64,000 nt of DNA from Gammaproteobacteria bacterium (GCA_024640305.1 JAHEFG010000009.1:40394-104393), one strand, 5' to 3'. Positions 55,418 to 63,764 are shown, numbered from the stretch's first letter. Translations and numbers: made by a program. Notes: generated by a model from the sequence alone, not told the origin.

Positions 55418-55666
55418 GTGCATCGAATTCTAATAGCGCTGTTGCTGGGCACCATGCTTGCCGCCGCATCATGGGCACAGGATGCCGATTCTGATGAAGT
55501 CGTTGAGGCCGAGGAGACTCAGGCCGAAGCTGATGAAGTCGTTGAGGCCGAAGATGTGGATGATTCAGACCTTGACGAACAGACCTATTCCGACGCGGAT
55601 GATGATTTCAGGCCCAGTGAAGATATTCCGGCCGATCAGTCCATCGCATTTCCTACTGACATTTAG
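55418..55666 (+). CDS. small acidic exported protein with internal repeat
   Basis: An 82-residue protein with a GTG start and a signal peptide (ILIALLLGTMLAAASWAQ). The mature part of about 62 residues is strongly acidic, with DEVVEAEE/DEVVEAED repeated 13 residues apart and no cysteine. It looks disordered. It lies between the FHA/FGE gene and the channel gene, 15 bases before the latter. Coding potential is supported by the signal peptide and operon position; function is unknown, perhaps as a charged periplasmic linker or ion/peptide binder. Confidence 0.6.
   Translation: MHRILIALLLGTMLAAASWAQDADSDEVVEAEETQAEADEVVEAEDVDDSDLDEQTYSDADDDFRPSEDIPADQSIAFPTDI
55491..55551 (+). repeat. 22-bp direct repeat within the acidic protein gene
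   Basis: The same 22 bases, beginning ctgatgaagtcgttgaggcc, occur at 55491-55512 and 55530-55551. The 39-base period keeps the reading frame (13 codons), so it duplicates the DEVVEAE motif. Identical bases at nearly every position suggest a recent duplication. Confidence 0.85.
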
Positions 55667-55681
55667 CCCGATACATAAAAT

Positions 55682-56482
55682 ATGAACAAAAAAAATATTC
55701 CGATCGAATTCGTTTATCAGCTGTTCGCCCTGATCATCGCGATCATCCTGGTACATGCTTTCTATACGACCGTTATTCGACCGAACGCGGCTCAAATGAT
55801 CGAAGAACAAAACGCCGCCGTGGCCGCAGATCCGGACCACGTTCGGGAAAGGCACATATCAGTTCTGATCAAGGACTTTGAGCAGGAAGCCTGTTTTATC
55901 CTCGGCTTGTGGGCGTTGGCGATTATGGGATTCAAGGCCTCGCAAATTCTCGCCGAGCGCCGCCTGCTGGAAGTTGATCTCGTTCCGGTGGCGGAGGGCA
56001 TGCGGATATTGCCGGAGGATACTCGCGAGTTTGCGCGCCAGGTGCAGGCTTTGCCCGAAGAAAGCCAACGAATGCTGCTGCCGCGAGCATTGTTGAATGC
56101 GTTACGGCGATTCAGTTCTACTCGCAGTATTCAGGACGTGTCTACCAGCACGCACACTATCTGCGAATCAGAGGCAGACCGACTTGAGTCCGAACTCTCG
56201 ATGATTCGTTACATCTCCTGGGCTATTCCGTCGATCGGATTTATCGGGACGGTGCGCGGTATCGGTGAGGCGCTGGCACAAGCTGACAAGGCAGTGCAGG
56301 GAGACATCGCCGGCGTTACGCAGAGCCTCGGCGTGGCGTTTAACTCAACGTTCATTGCACTGCTTATCAGCATCTTTCTGATGTTTCTTGTCCACCAGCT
56401 GCAGCTGCTGCAAGAGCGGCTTGTTTTTGACAGTGAAAGCTACTGCAACGATAAGCTAATCTTGCACATGAAGGCGGACTGA
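55682..56482 (+). CDS. MotA/TolQ/ExbB-type proton-channel protein
   Basis: A 266-residue inner-membrane protein with four predicted helices: about residues 9-32, 68-88, 178-198 and 216-243. The last two carry the family core (IPSIGFIGTVRGIGEAL and GVAFNSTFIALLISIFL), which in TolQ, ExbB and MotA lines the proton path. A long cytoplasmic loop joins helices 2 and 3, as in the family. No TolR, ExbD or MotB gene is adjacent in the classical form; the two VWA proteins downstream, each with one N-terminal helix and an aspartate, may fill that role. It is spaced 15 bases after the acidic protein gene and 19 before the Hsp70-like gene. Confidence 0.85.
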   Translation: MNKKNIPIEFVYQLFALIIAIILVHAFYTTVIRPNAAQMIEEQNAAVAADPDHVRERHISVLIKDFEQEACFILGLWALAIMGFKASQILAERRLLEVDLVPVAEGMRILPEDTREFARQVQALPEESQRMLLPRALLNALRRFSSTRSIQDVSTSTHTICESEADRLESELSMIRYISWAIPSIGFIGTVRGIGEALAQADKAVQGDIAGVTQSLGVAFNSTFIALLISIFLMFLVHQLQLLQERLVFDSESYCNDKLILHMKAD

Positions 56483-56501
56483 GCAGCGGGCGGTTGCGAA
56501 A

Positions 56502-57869
56502 ATGAGTCTCCTTGCCGCACATCTGAACGATGCCGGGATTACGTTCCAGGATTCGCAAGCCGTTTTGTATCGGGAGCCGGGGTTCGCGCTACTCGATGAC
56601 GACCAGTTAACGACAGGCGGTGAAGCGTTCGACCAGGCTCGCATCAATCCACGTCGAATTCAGAACAAATTCTGGTCGAGCCTCGATACAACTTCGCTTG
56701 CGGATAAGCGCTTTCAACATTTAAGTGCGGCGGACCTGGTTAGCCGTCAGCTCGAGCAAGCCTGGGCCAGGGTCGCGGCAAACAGTGACCAGGTCGTATT
56801 GGCTGTGCCCGCGTACATGAGTTCAGACAAGCTCGGATTGTTGCTCGGCATCGCGGCTGAATTGCATGTACCCATTGTCGGAATGGTAGACGCGGCGGTC
56901 GCGGCGACGCGACGCCATTACAAGAATGCTGTCCCCGTTCATATCGATTTGAGCCTGCATACGGCGCTGTTGACGAGGATTTCGCAAGGCGGTCAGGCGC
57001 AGGTAGACCGGTCGGTGGTCGTCGAAGACTGTGGGGTGCTCGCACTTAACGCGGCGTGGCTGAGTACAATTGCAGAGGCATTCGTACAACAGTCGCGATT
57101 TGATCCACTGCATACCGCCGAAACCGAGCAAGTGTTGCAGGACAATTTGAATAAATGGGTGGCTTCCGCCTCTGCGGGCGCCAAGGTTGAGATGCAGCTC
57201 GACTATCGTGGAATCTCCCATACAGCAGAGCTCAATACGCTGGAATTCATTGCGGCAGCGGCACCGGTTTACCACCAGATTGTCAGCAATTTGCGGGCGT
57301 TATTTCGGGCCGATGAAATGCCGGCGTTGCAACTGACCGATCGCGCTGCCCGACTGCCCGGGTTCGCTGATATTTTGAGTGCGCGCGTCGGCGGTGAGTT
57401 ATTCATGCTGGAATCTGGTGCGACGGCACGTGGGTTGCTTGCGCGATGTCAGGCCATGAAAAACGAAGGTGCTGCGGTTAGCCTGATCCGCCAGTTGCCA
57501 TGGGATCAGTCAGCGGTCGAGGTCAGGGTCGAAGAGTCGGTTCGCGATGAAGGCCAGCCGACCCACCTGCTGTTTGACAACATCGCGTATGCGATCGGAT
57601 CCGAGCCGTTGACCCTGGGCTCACAGTCCGTTGACGGCGAACGATGTATCGACCTGCAACAAGACATGCCGGGCGTGTCGCGCCGACACTGCTCGCTGCA
57701 GTTCGAAAACGGTCAATGCATCGTGCGCGACTTCAGTCGCTATGGGACGTTTCTCAATGGTCATGACATCGACGGGTCCGCAGTCTTGCAGGTTGGTGAT
57801 CTGATACGTCTTGGCACGCCTGGTTACGAATTACGCATGATTGCGATGGAGAGTGGCAGTGGCTCGTAA
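56502..57869 (+). CDS. Hsp70/actin-like domain fused to an FHA domain
   Basis: A 455-residue soluble protein. Residues 1-330 show a degenerate actin/Hsp70-ATPase pattern: QVVLAVPAYMSSDKLG resembles the Hsp70 VPAYF region, GMVDAAVAA the NEPTAAA region, and VHIDLSLHTALLTRI the second phosphate loop, but the glycines needed for ATP are largely missing. Residues about 355-448 form an FHA domain with the hallmark GVSRRHCSLQF and YGTFLNG. It should bind a phosphorylated partner, perhaps the kinases of this cluster. The Hsp70-like reading is inference; the FHA domain is clear. It overlaps the first VWA gene by 11 bases. Confidence 0.72.
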   Translation: MSLLAAHLNDAGITFQDSQAVLYREPGFALLDDDQLTTGGEAFDQARINPRRIQNKFWSSLDTTSLADKRFQHLSAADLVSRQLEQAWARVAANSDQVVLAVPAYMSSDKLGLLLGIAAELHVPIVGMVDAAVAATRRHYKNAVPVHIDLSLHTALLTRISQGGQAQVDRSVVVEDCGVLALNAAWLSTIAEAFVQQSRFDPLHTAETEQVLQDNLNKWVASASAGAKVEMQLDYRGISHTAELNTLEFIAAAAPVYHQIVSNLRALFRADEMPALQLTDRAARLPGFADILSARVGGELFMLESGATARGLLARCQAMKNEGAAVSLIRQLPWDQSAVEVRVEESVRDEGQPTHLLFDNIAYAIGSEPLTLGSQSVDGERCIDLQQDMPGVSRRHCSLQFENGQCIVRDFSRYGTFLNGHDIDGSAVLQVGDLIRLGTPGYELRMIAMESGSGS

Positions 57870-58956
57870 GCGCAGGCCATTCGAAGTTTTCAGCATGTCG
57901 TTTCTCGACTGTATGAGCTGTGGTTTTGGTGCAGTCATTCTGTTCTTCATGATTATCAATGCACAGGTCAAGGAAACGACTGAGGAGGATCCGACGGATC
58001 TGATGTCGGAAACACGCAAGATCGAAGTCGAGATCCTGGAGGGCCGAAAGAACCTCGTGGTTGCGAAAAACACGCGCGAAGAACTGGAAGCTGAAACCGA
58101 GACCGCAGAAGGGCAAATTGCCCAGATCATTGCCCTGATCGCAGAGCTACGCGCGGAGCTTGCACAGTATGACTCGGAGACGTTGGCGAAAATTGAGCGC
58201 ATTGAAAAGCTCCAGACCGACATAAAATCGCTGGAGGAAGAGGTGAAGCGACTGCTGGCGCTTGAGATTGAGTCAACGAAAGATGGCTCGTCGTTACGCG
58301 AGTTCAAGGGCGATGGCGACCGTCAGTATCTGACGGGACTAAAACTCGGTGGCAGGCGTACGCTTATTCTTGTTGACCGTTCCGCGAGCATGCTCGACGA
58401 TACGATCGTCAACATTATCAGACGTCGCAACATGTCCGACGACGATAAACTCAGGGCTGTAAAGTGGCGCCAGGTTGTTGCCAGCGTCGACTGGCTGACC
58501 GCACAGTTCCCGCAAGGCAGCGAATTCCAGATTTACATGTTCAACAATGATGTCGAGCCTGTGATCAAAGGCAGTGACGGATTGTGGCTCAAAGCGGATG
58601 ACAGCACGCAGCTGGACGAGGCAGTGCGGGTGTTGCGCAGGACTGTTCCAGAAAACGGTACCAACATGGTTGCGGCCTGGCAGGTTGCCGCCACGCTATC
58701 GCCACCGCCCGATAATATTATTTTGCTCGCCGATGGCCTGCCGACGATGGATGCAACGACCACGAGCCGCAAAACGGTCAGTGGCCGCGAGCGCAGCAGC
58801 ATGCATTTCCGGGCTTTACGCGAGTTGCCCGGTGGAATTCCTGTGAATATTTTCCTGTACCCCCTCGAGGGCGACTATGAGGCACCGATTCACTATTGGG
58901 TGCTTGCCAATCGCACCGGCGGGTCATTTATCAGTGTCAGTCGTGACTGGCCATAG
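57859..58956 (+). CDS. membrane-anchored VWA protein with ExbD-like helix, copy 1
   Basis: A 365-residue protein. The GTG at 57859 aligns its N-terminus with that of the second copy; TTG 57841 and GTG 57853 are alternatives. A basic start precedes one helix (FSMSFLDCMSCGFGAVILFF) in which Asp17 lies where ExbD, TolR and MotB have their proton-relay aspartate. A coiled coil covers residues 45-145. The VWA domain (residues 165-360) has the metal-ion motif VDRSASM and later conserved TNM and ADGLPT segments, so it should bind a divalent metal and a partner protein. The basic start suggests a cytoplasmic N-terminus and periplasmic VWA domain. Confidence 0.82.
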   Translation: MARKRRPFEVFSMSFLDCMSCGFGAVILFFMIINAQVKETTEEDPTDLMSETRKIEVEILEGRKNLVVAKNTREELEAETETAEGQIAQIIALIAELRAELAQYDSETLAKIERIEKLQTDIKSLEEEVKRLLALEIESTKDGSSLREFKGDGDRQYLTGLKLGGRRTLILVDRSASMLDDTIVNIIRRRNMSDDDKLRAVKWRQVVASVDWLTAQFPQGSEFQIYMFNNDVEPVIKGSDGLWLKADDSTQLDEAVRVLRRTVPENGTNMVAAWQVAATLSPPPDNIILLADGLPTMDATTTSRKTVSGRERSSMHFRALRELPGGIPVNIFLYPLEGDYEAPIHYWVLANRTGGSFISVSRDWP

Positions 58957-58974
58957 TGAAGCGGAGCCCCTGAG

Positions 58975-59970
58975 GTGAGACGTCGCCGAAATATAGAGGC
59001 ATTCAGTCTGTCGTTTCTCGACTGCATCTGCTGTGGGTTTGGGGCAATCATCCTGTTGCTTGTGCTGAGCAAGATCTATGAGCCTGTCATTATTGAGAAG
59101 ACACAGGATGACCTCGAATCGTTGATCGCGCTGCTGCAGCAGGAGTTAGTAGAGATTCGCGGCGAGACTGCTGTTATCAATCGGGATCTTGAGTCGGTTC
59201 GCGAACAGACCTCAATGACGAAATTGCAGCTCGCCCGTTTGCAGGGGGAGCTCAACACCGTACAAGGCCAATACGCCGCGACGAAAAGTGAGTCGGAGGT
59301 TACCTTGAACGAGGGCGCGTTGCGCATGACCAGGCAAAGCCTGACTGAGGAGATGCGACGCCTGCAACCTTATTATCGTCGCGCGTCAAACGATGCGATT
59401 GCAGGAATCCCGGCAGATAGTGAATACATTATCTTTATTATTGATACGTCCGGCAGTATGCAACAGCTTAACTGGGATCGGGCTATCCAGAAGCTAACCG
59501 AGACTCTTGATGTGTACCCTCAGGTTAAGGGTATTCAAATCATGAACGATAACGGCAATTTTATGTTCAAGCAGTACGCTGGCAAGTGGATCCCTGATAC
59601 AAAGGGACGTCGTGAAGCGATCGTCAGAACGATGCGAACCTGGCGTCCGTTCAGCGACAGTAATCCAGTCGATGGCATCATCTACGCAATAAGCACATTC
59701 TGGTCGCCGGACAAGAAGATAAGCGTCTACGTTTTTGGCGATGACTTTCAGGGTCGTTCGGTGGAGAACGTGATTCGTCAGATCGATTCTGTTAACCGGG
59801 TTGGCGCAGACGGCAAGCGGATGGTTCGCATTCACGCCGTCGGTTTTCCGTTGTTTCGTGCAGGTAGTTCAGATGTACCGGTGACGGTTGGCCGTTTCGC
59901 GCAACTCATGCGCATTCTTTGCGACAGAAATGGTGGTACTTTCGTTGCGCTGCCAAGCGCGCGTAGCTAA
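58975..59970 (+). CDS. membrane-anchored VWA protein with ExbD-like helix, copy 2
   Basis: A 331-residue paralogue of the preceding gene, with a GTG start 18 bases after its stop. The helix FSLSFLDCICCGFGAIILLL keeps the same aspartate (Asp16) and cysteine-glycine pattern. A coiled coil follows (residues 42-135), then a VWA domain with IDTSGSM and a FGDDFQG segment. The two copies differ widely outside the helix, so they probably do distinct jobs, perhaps as a heterodimer with the MotA/TolQ-type channel. This is the last gene of the cluster; a 121-base gap separates it from the OmpA-like gene. Confidence 0.82.
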   Translation: MRRRRNIEAFSLSFLDCICCGFGAIILLLVLSKIYEPVIIEKTQDDLESLIALLQQELVEIRGETAVINRDLESVREQTSMTKLQLARLQGELNTVQGQYAATKSESEVTLNEGALRMTRQSLTEEMRRLQPYYRRASNDAIAGIPADSEYIIFIIDTSGSMQQLNWDRAIQKLTETLDVYPQVKGIQIMNDNGNFMFKQYAGKWIPDTKGRREAIVRTMRTWRPFSDSNPVDGIIYAISTFWSPDKKISVYVFGDDFQGRSVENVIRQIDSVNRVGADGKRMVRIHAVGFPLFRAGSSDVPVTVGRFAQLMRILCDRNGGTFVALPSARS

Positions 59971-60091
59971 GCACACCCGCCACAATTCGTCATATTTGAT
60001 CCGCAGCTTTCCACGATGCTGACGCATGGCGAGCGCTATTTCGTCGTGTAATGAACTCCGACAACGAACACAACCTACGGAGTACATTCTC

Positions 60092-60814
60092 ATGCGAAAA
60101 ACAATCACTGCTATTTCACTAGTTGCCCTGCTTGCTACATCGAGCACATTTGCTGCGACAGGATCGAAGAAAGAAACCGCTGGCATTGGAGCCGGAGGCG
60201 CCATCGGTGCGATCGCCGGCGGTCCGGTCGGTTTTATAATTGGGGCGGCAATTGGCGCCAAAATTGGCGATACGATGCACAAGAAAACTACTGCTATCGA
60301 TGAGTTGACTGTTTCGCTCGATAGTTCACGTGATAACGCCTCCAATCTCGAATATGAAGTCCAATCACTCAAGACTGACGTTGATTCGCTTGGCGTTGAG
60401 CTTGAACGCATGCGGGAGTTTGACAGGCCACAGCTCATCAACCTGTTGCAAGCTGGTATCGCCATGGATTTGCTGTTTCGTACCGACGAACACGCCCTGG
60501 CGGATACGACCGGAGATCGCCTTGCGCAACTCGCCGGAAGCCTCGCATCAATGCCTGATATTCAAGTGCAACTCGATGGTTTTGCTGATGAACGTGGCGA
60601 TGAAGATTACAACCGCGACCTGTCGCAAAAACGTGTGGAGTTTGTGCGTGACCAGTTGATTTCTGCTGGCGTACATCCGGCGCGTATTCGTACCTCCGCC
60701 CATGGCGAGGCTCCTGCCCAGGACAACACGTATGATAGCTACGCATTGGAGCGGCGGGTCACCCTGAAGTTATTCATCGATGACTCACGATCATTCGCTG
60801 CAAACCCGAACTAG
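60092..60814 (+). CDS. OmpA-like peptidoglycan-associated protein
   Basis: A 240-residue exported protein. The start at 60092 follows a ribosome site (acggag) and opens a signal peptide (TITAISLVALLATSSTFA). A glycine-rich double hairpin helix (GAIGAIAGGPVGFIIGAAIGA) comes next, then a coiled coil, then an OmpA C-terminal domain (about residues 130-235, GFADERGDEDYNRDLSQKR) that binds peptidoglycan. The glycine-rich helix plus OmpA domain resembles PdsO proteins linked to proteobacterial sortases, but no sortase gene is in the window. It follows the VWA cluster and could anchor it to the cell wall; it has its own terminator. Confidence 0.83.
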   Translation: MRKTITAISLVALLATSSTFAATGSKKETAGIGAGGAIGAIAGGPVGFIIGAAIGAKIGDTMHKKTTAIDELTVSLDSSRDNASNLEYEVQSLKTDVDSLGVELERMREFDRPQLINLLQAGIAMDLLFRTDEHALADTTGDRLAQLAGSLASMPDIQVQLDGFADERGDEDYNRDLSQKRVEFVRDQLISAGVHPARIRTSAHGEAPAQDNTYDSYALERRVTLKLFIDDSRSFAANPN

Positions 60815-60852
60815 ACCGGTTTCCTCCCGACTCCTTGAGAGTCGCCACCTGG

Positions 60853-60878
60853 CCGGCCCTTCGGGGCCGGTCTTTTTT
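60853..60878 (+). terminator. rho-independent terminator after the OmpA-like gene
   Basis: A perfect 7-bp GC stem (CCGGCCC with GGGCCGG) closes a TTCG tetraloop and is followed by TCTTTTTT. It lies 39 bases past the OmpA-like stop and should separate it from the PLP enzyme gene downstream. Confidence 0.92.
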
Positions 60879-60931
60879 ATCCGGTTCCACGGTATAGTCG
60901 CATTTCATGACAAATCCGACGGTAACTATCA

Positions 60932-61906
60932 ATGGTTGATCTTGTAGATATTGAAGGCGCTGCCGGGCGCCTGTCCGGCATTGCAGTTGAAACACCATTG
61001 CTGCGAAATGCCGAGCTTGATCAGAGTGCCGGCGGCCGCGTACTGCTGAAGCCGGAAAGCTTCCAGCCGATAGGATCTTTCAAAATTCGGGGCGCATACA
61101 ACCTGTTGAGCCAGTTGTCGGCAGAAGCAGCGAGGCATGGTGCAGTGGCGTGGTCGTCTGGCAATCATGCACAAGGTGTTGCGCTTGCTGGCAAGCTCCT
61201 CGGCATCAAGACGACCATCGTTATGCCGGAAGACGCGCCGCAGGCGAAATTGAACAATACGCGCCGGCTTGGCGGAGAGATCATTACCTACGATCGCTAC
61301 ACGGAAGACCGTGAGGCGATCGCTCGGCGTATCGCGGCCGAGCGCGGAGCAGCGATAGTACCGTCCTATGACCACCCTCATATCATCGCCGGCCAGGGAA
61401 CCGTCGGCCTGGAAATCGCAAAGCAATCTCAGGCGCTTGGATTACCTGTGGAACAGGTACTGATTCCCTGCGGCGGAGGCGGGTTAACGTCGGGCTGCAC
61501 CGTCGCACTGAAAGCATGTCTGGAGAATGTATCAGTCTTTACGGTGGAGCCGGAACATTACGATGACACAGCGAAATCACTCGAAAGCGGCCAGCGTGTA
61601 AGCGTCTCGCAAACTACGCCATCGATATGCGACGCATTGCTCGCGGAGTCACCCGGTAAGTTGACGTTCGAAATCATGCATCGACTCGGCGTGCGCGGTT
61701 TGGTCGTCACTGAAGAAGAAATTCGAAACGCGATTCGATTCGCCTTTCGGCATCTCAAGCTGGTTGTGGAGCCCGGTGGTGCCGCTGCGCTTGCTGCGAT
61801 ACTCGCCGGCAAGCTGGATACCAAAGACAAGACGACAGCGGTTGTATTGTCTGGCGGTAATATCGATGTGGAGTTGTTTGCTGAGATTCAGGCCGAGCTG
61901 ACCTGA
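60932..61906 (+). CDS. threonine/serine dehydratase-like PLP enzyme
   Basis: A 324-residue fold-type II PLP enzyme. Lys51 in GSFKIRGAYN binds the cofactor, CGGGGLTSG is the phosphate-binding loop, and VVLSGGNID lies near the C-terminus. It has no ACT regulatory domain, so it resembles catabolic threonine dehydratase, serine racemase or hydroxyaspartate ammonia-lyase and not biosynthetic IlvA. It turns a hydroxy amino acid into a keto acid and ammonia. Its 3' end overlaps the converging ParA-like gene by 19 bases. Confidence 0.87.
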   Translation: MVDLVDIEGAAGRLSGIAVETPLLRNAELDQSAGGRVLLKPESFQPIGSFKIRGAYNLLSQLSAEAARHGAVAWSSGNHAQGVALAGKLLGIKTTIVMPEDAPQAKLNNTRRLGGEIITYDRYTEDREAIARRIAAERGAAIVPSYDHPHIIAGQGTVGLEIAKQSQALGLPVEQVLIPCGGGGLTSGCTVALKACLENVSVFTVEPEHYDDTAKSLESGQRVSVSQTTPSICDALLAESPGKLTFEIMHRLGVRGLVVTEEEIRNAIRFAFRHLKLVVEPGGAAALAAILAGKLDTKDKTTAVVLSGGNIDVELFAEIQAELT

Positions 61907-62670
61907 GCTTTACGCAGAATCGAAATACGGGATGACGGCTGACGTCTTATGCCAGTGACGTTCGTCGTGTTGCGGCGTCTTTCTGCCCAGCCGTCAAGCC
62001 AACTGACTATTCTTTCAAGTTGTTCTACGTCGGGACGCACACGACTTGGTTGCATTTCGACCAGACCAACACCTTGTTCGGCCGAGCGTACAAAATTCTG
62101 GCTGTCACGCAAAACAGCAATGATTGGTATGCCGAGTGAGTCGAGAAAACGCATGAGGCGGGCAAAGCTCTTGGTATTCTTTCGGGTACGGTTCGCGACC
62201 ACCGCGAGTTTGCGATCGCGCCGATCAATCTTGGCAACCAACAACAAGTCCGCAATACAACGTGATGCGGCATGAATGTCCATCGATGACGGCAGAACCG
62301 GCACGAGAATGCTTGCGGCATCGCGTGTTACTTCACGCAAGTCGTCGTGATTCAGGCCAGCGGGGGAATCGACAATCAGGTTGCAGGTGTCGTCGGGAAT
62401 CCGCAGTTGCCAGCTTCTCGTTGCATGCATTGTCTTCTTGAACGCAGCAATGCCGTGAATGACTGGTAAGTCGGACGGCCGTCGATCCAGCCAACCCATG
62501 GTCGAACCCTGCGGGTCAAAATCCATTATCGTCGTCCGTGAACCTTGCCGGGCATAGCTCGCAGCAATGTTGGTCGCGATCGTCGACTTGCCGCAACCCC
62601 CTTTCGGATTGAGAACTACGATCTTGTTCAGGTTATCTCTTGTCGGCGTGATCAACATAGGCATCGTCAA
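61888..62670 (-). CDS. orphan ParA/MinD-family ATPase
   Basis: A 260-residue ATPase with the deviant Walker A motif PKGGCGKST, the second motif FDPQGS and IVDSPAG. This is the ParA/Soj group, which moves DNA, chemoreceptors or other cargo by forming ATP-dependent gradients. No ParB gene or parS-like repeat is adjacent, so it is an orphan whose cargo is unknown. The C-terminal 30 residues are basic (RRRNTTNVTGIRRQPSSR), suited to nonspecific DNA contact. It is downstream of the lipoprotein gene on the same strand, 86 bases away. Confidence 0.87.
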   Translation of the reverse strand: MTMPMLITPTRDNLNKIVVLNPKGGCGKSTIATNIAASYARQGSRTTIMDFDPQGSTMGWLDRRPSDLPVIHGIAAFKKTMHATRSWQLRIPDDTCNLIVDSPAGLNHDDLREVTRDAASILVPVLPSSMDIHAASRCIADLLLVAKIDRRDRKLAVVANRTRKNTKSFARLMRFLDSLGIPIIAVLRDSQNFVRSAEQGVGLVEMQPSRVRPDVEQLERIVSWLDGWAERRRNTTNVTGIRRQPSSRISILRKAQVSSA

Positions 62671-62756
62671 TATCCCGCATCTTGGCCAGTCAGTCCTTGT
62701 GCTAGTTCACATAATACCAGAGCGAACCCCAGGCCGTAGATTGCGCGACGGACGTC

Positions 62757-63764
62757 TTACATAGTCGTAAGTTCGGCCCAGGTGGTCACGATCGTCTCGT
62801 CAACAACGGTATCGCCGTCAGAATCGATATCGATATGAACATCCACGTCATTATCGGCCACCAGTCGTATGCTGCTGTTATCTCCCAATACGAAGAACTC
62901 ACCGGTGTACGGATAGTTGGTGCCGAGCCCGACGAACATAACGGGCGTTGAGTAGTCAACCGGGCCTGCCAGGCGCGTCGTCGTGAGCGTTCCCTGCGTA
63001 ACCATTGTATAAGGCTGATCCAATGCGCTGGCATCGACTGTCTGCATGGATGAAAAGTCAGTCAACGTATCGGACATACTATTGTAATCCATGGTTATCG
63101 AACTGCCGCTGACTGATGCTTCTGCGTAAAGCAGTTGCAATAGATTAAGCCTTGCCGTTGCAGTGCCGTCGGTCGTCATTACATCGGTAAGCGTCGTGAC
63201 CTGGAGCATTGAGACGACCATTGCCATTGACATGTCGTACAGGCCGCTGAAGATGTCGCCCTCAAACGCGCTTACGGTCAGGTCAATGGTCCCGTCGATG
63301 ACTTCTCCGAGGCCGTCGTCGCAGTTGTCGTAGTCAACCAAAAAGTTGTCGCCGGCAGATAGTGCGCCAGCTGCAAGGACCAGCGGGTCGACAACATCGA
63401 TGCTGATAGAAACTGTACCTGTCATCAGGCAATCATAAACGTCAGTTCCGAGAGGAATTTTCTGCACGATCTGGCCCAGCAGGCTATTTGTCCGCTCCTG
63501 GGGCAGTGGTTTTGACGATCCGGCAGGTTTGCCTGCGGTCAGCCCGGTTGTGCCGGCGAGAGCTGCAAGTTCGCCGCTATCAATAGCTGCATTGTATGCG
63601 GCGCTGGCCACGGCGACCGCATTGTCAGCGTCGATAGCCAGACCGGTAATCGGTGGCGGATCGTTCTGGTCGTTGTTGTCCTGACCGTTAAACGTGCTAT
63701 CACCACTGCCGCAAGCGGCCAGGAAGAAGATCGGGATCAGTGTACTAATGGCTACGCGCTTCAT
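62757..63764 (-). CDS. exported lipoprotein (unknown function)
   Basis: A 335-residue lipoprotein. The start at 63764 gives a proper signal peptide with lipobox LAAC (FFLAACGSGD); an in-frame ATG at 63815 would add 17 residues. A polar Asn/Asp/Pro linker follows, then a beta-rich body with alternating hydrophobic residues. The C-terminal segment DIDSDGDTVVDETI is Asp-rich and may bind calcium. Two cysteines (DCLM and NCDD) could form a disulfide. I do not recognise the family. The 235 bases beyond its start to the window edge are AT-rich, with no gene I can support. Confidence 0.72.
   Translation of the reverse strand: MKRVAISTLIPIFFLAACGSGDSTFNGQDNNDQNDPPPITGLAIDADNAVAVASAAYNAAIDSGELAALAGTTGLTAGKPAGSSKPLPQERTNSLLGQIVQKIPLGTDVYDCLMTGTVSISIDVVDPLVLAAGALSAGDNFLVDYDNCDDGLGEVIDGTIDLTVSAFEGDIFSGLYDMSMAMVVSMLQVTTLTDVMTTDGTATARLNLLQLLYAEASVSGSSITMDYNSMSDTLTDFSSMQTVDASALDQPYTMVTQGTLTTTRLAGPVDYSTPVMFVGLGTNYPYTGEFFVLGDNSSIRLVADNDVDVHIDIDSDGDTVVDETIVTTWAELTTM

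Noticed and set aside
45851..59970. Type VI secretion system or its regulatory locus
   Set aside because: Kinase, PP2C and FHA genes fit, but there is no tss structural gene (TssB/C, Hcp, VgrG, ClpV, TssJ-M) in the window.
55682..59970. Zorya-type anti-phage defence (MotA-like plus MotB-like membrane proteins)
   Set aside because: The channel protein recalls ZorA, but the partners carry VWA domains and not an OmpA/MotB domain, and no ZorC, ZorD helicase or ZorE nuclease is present.
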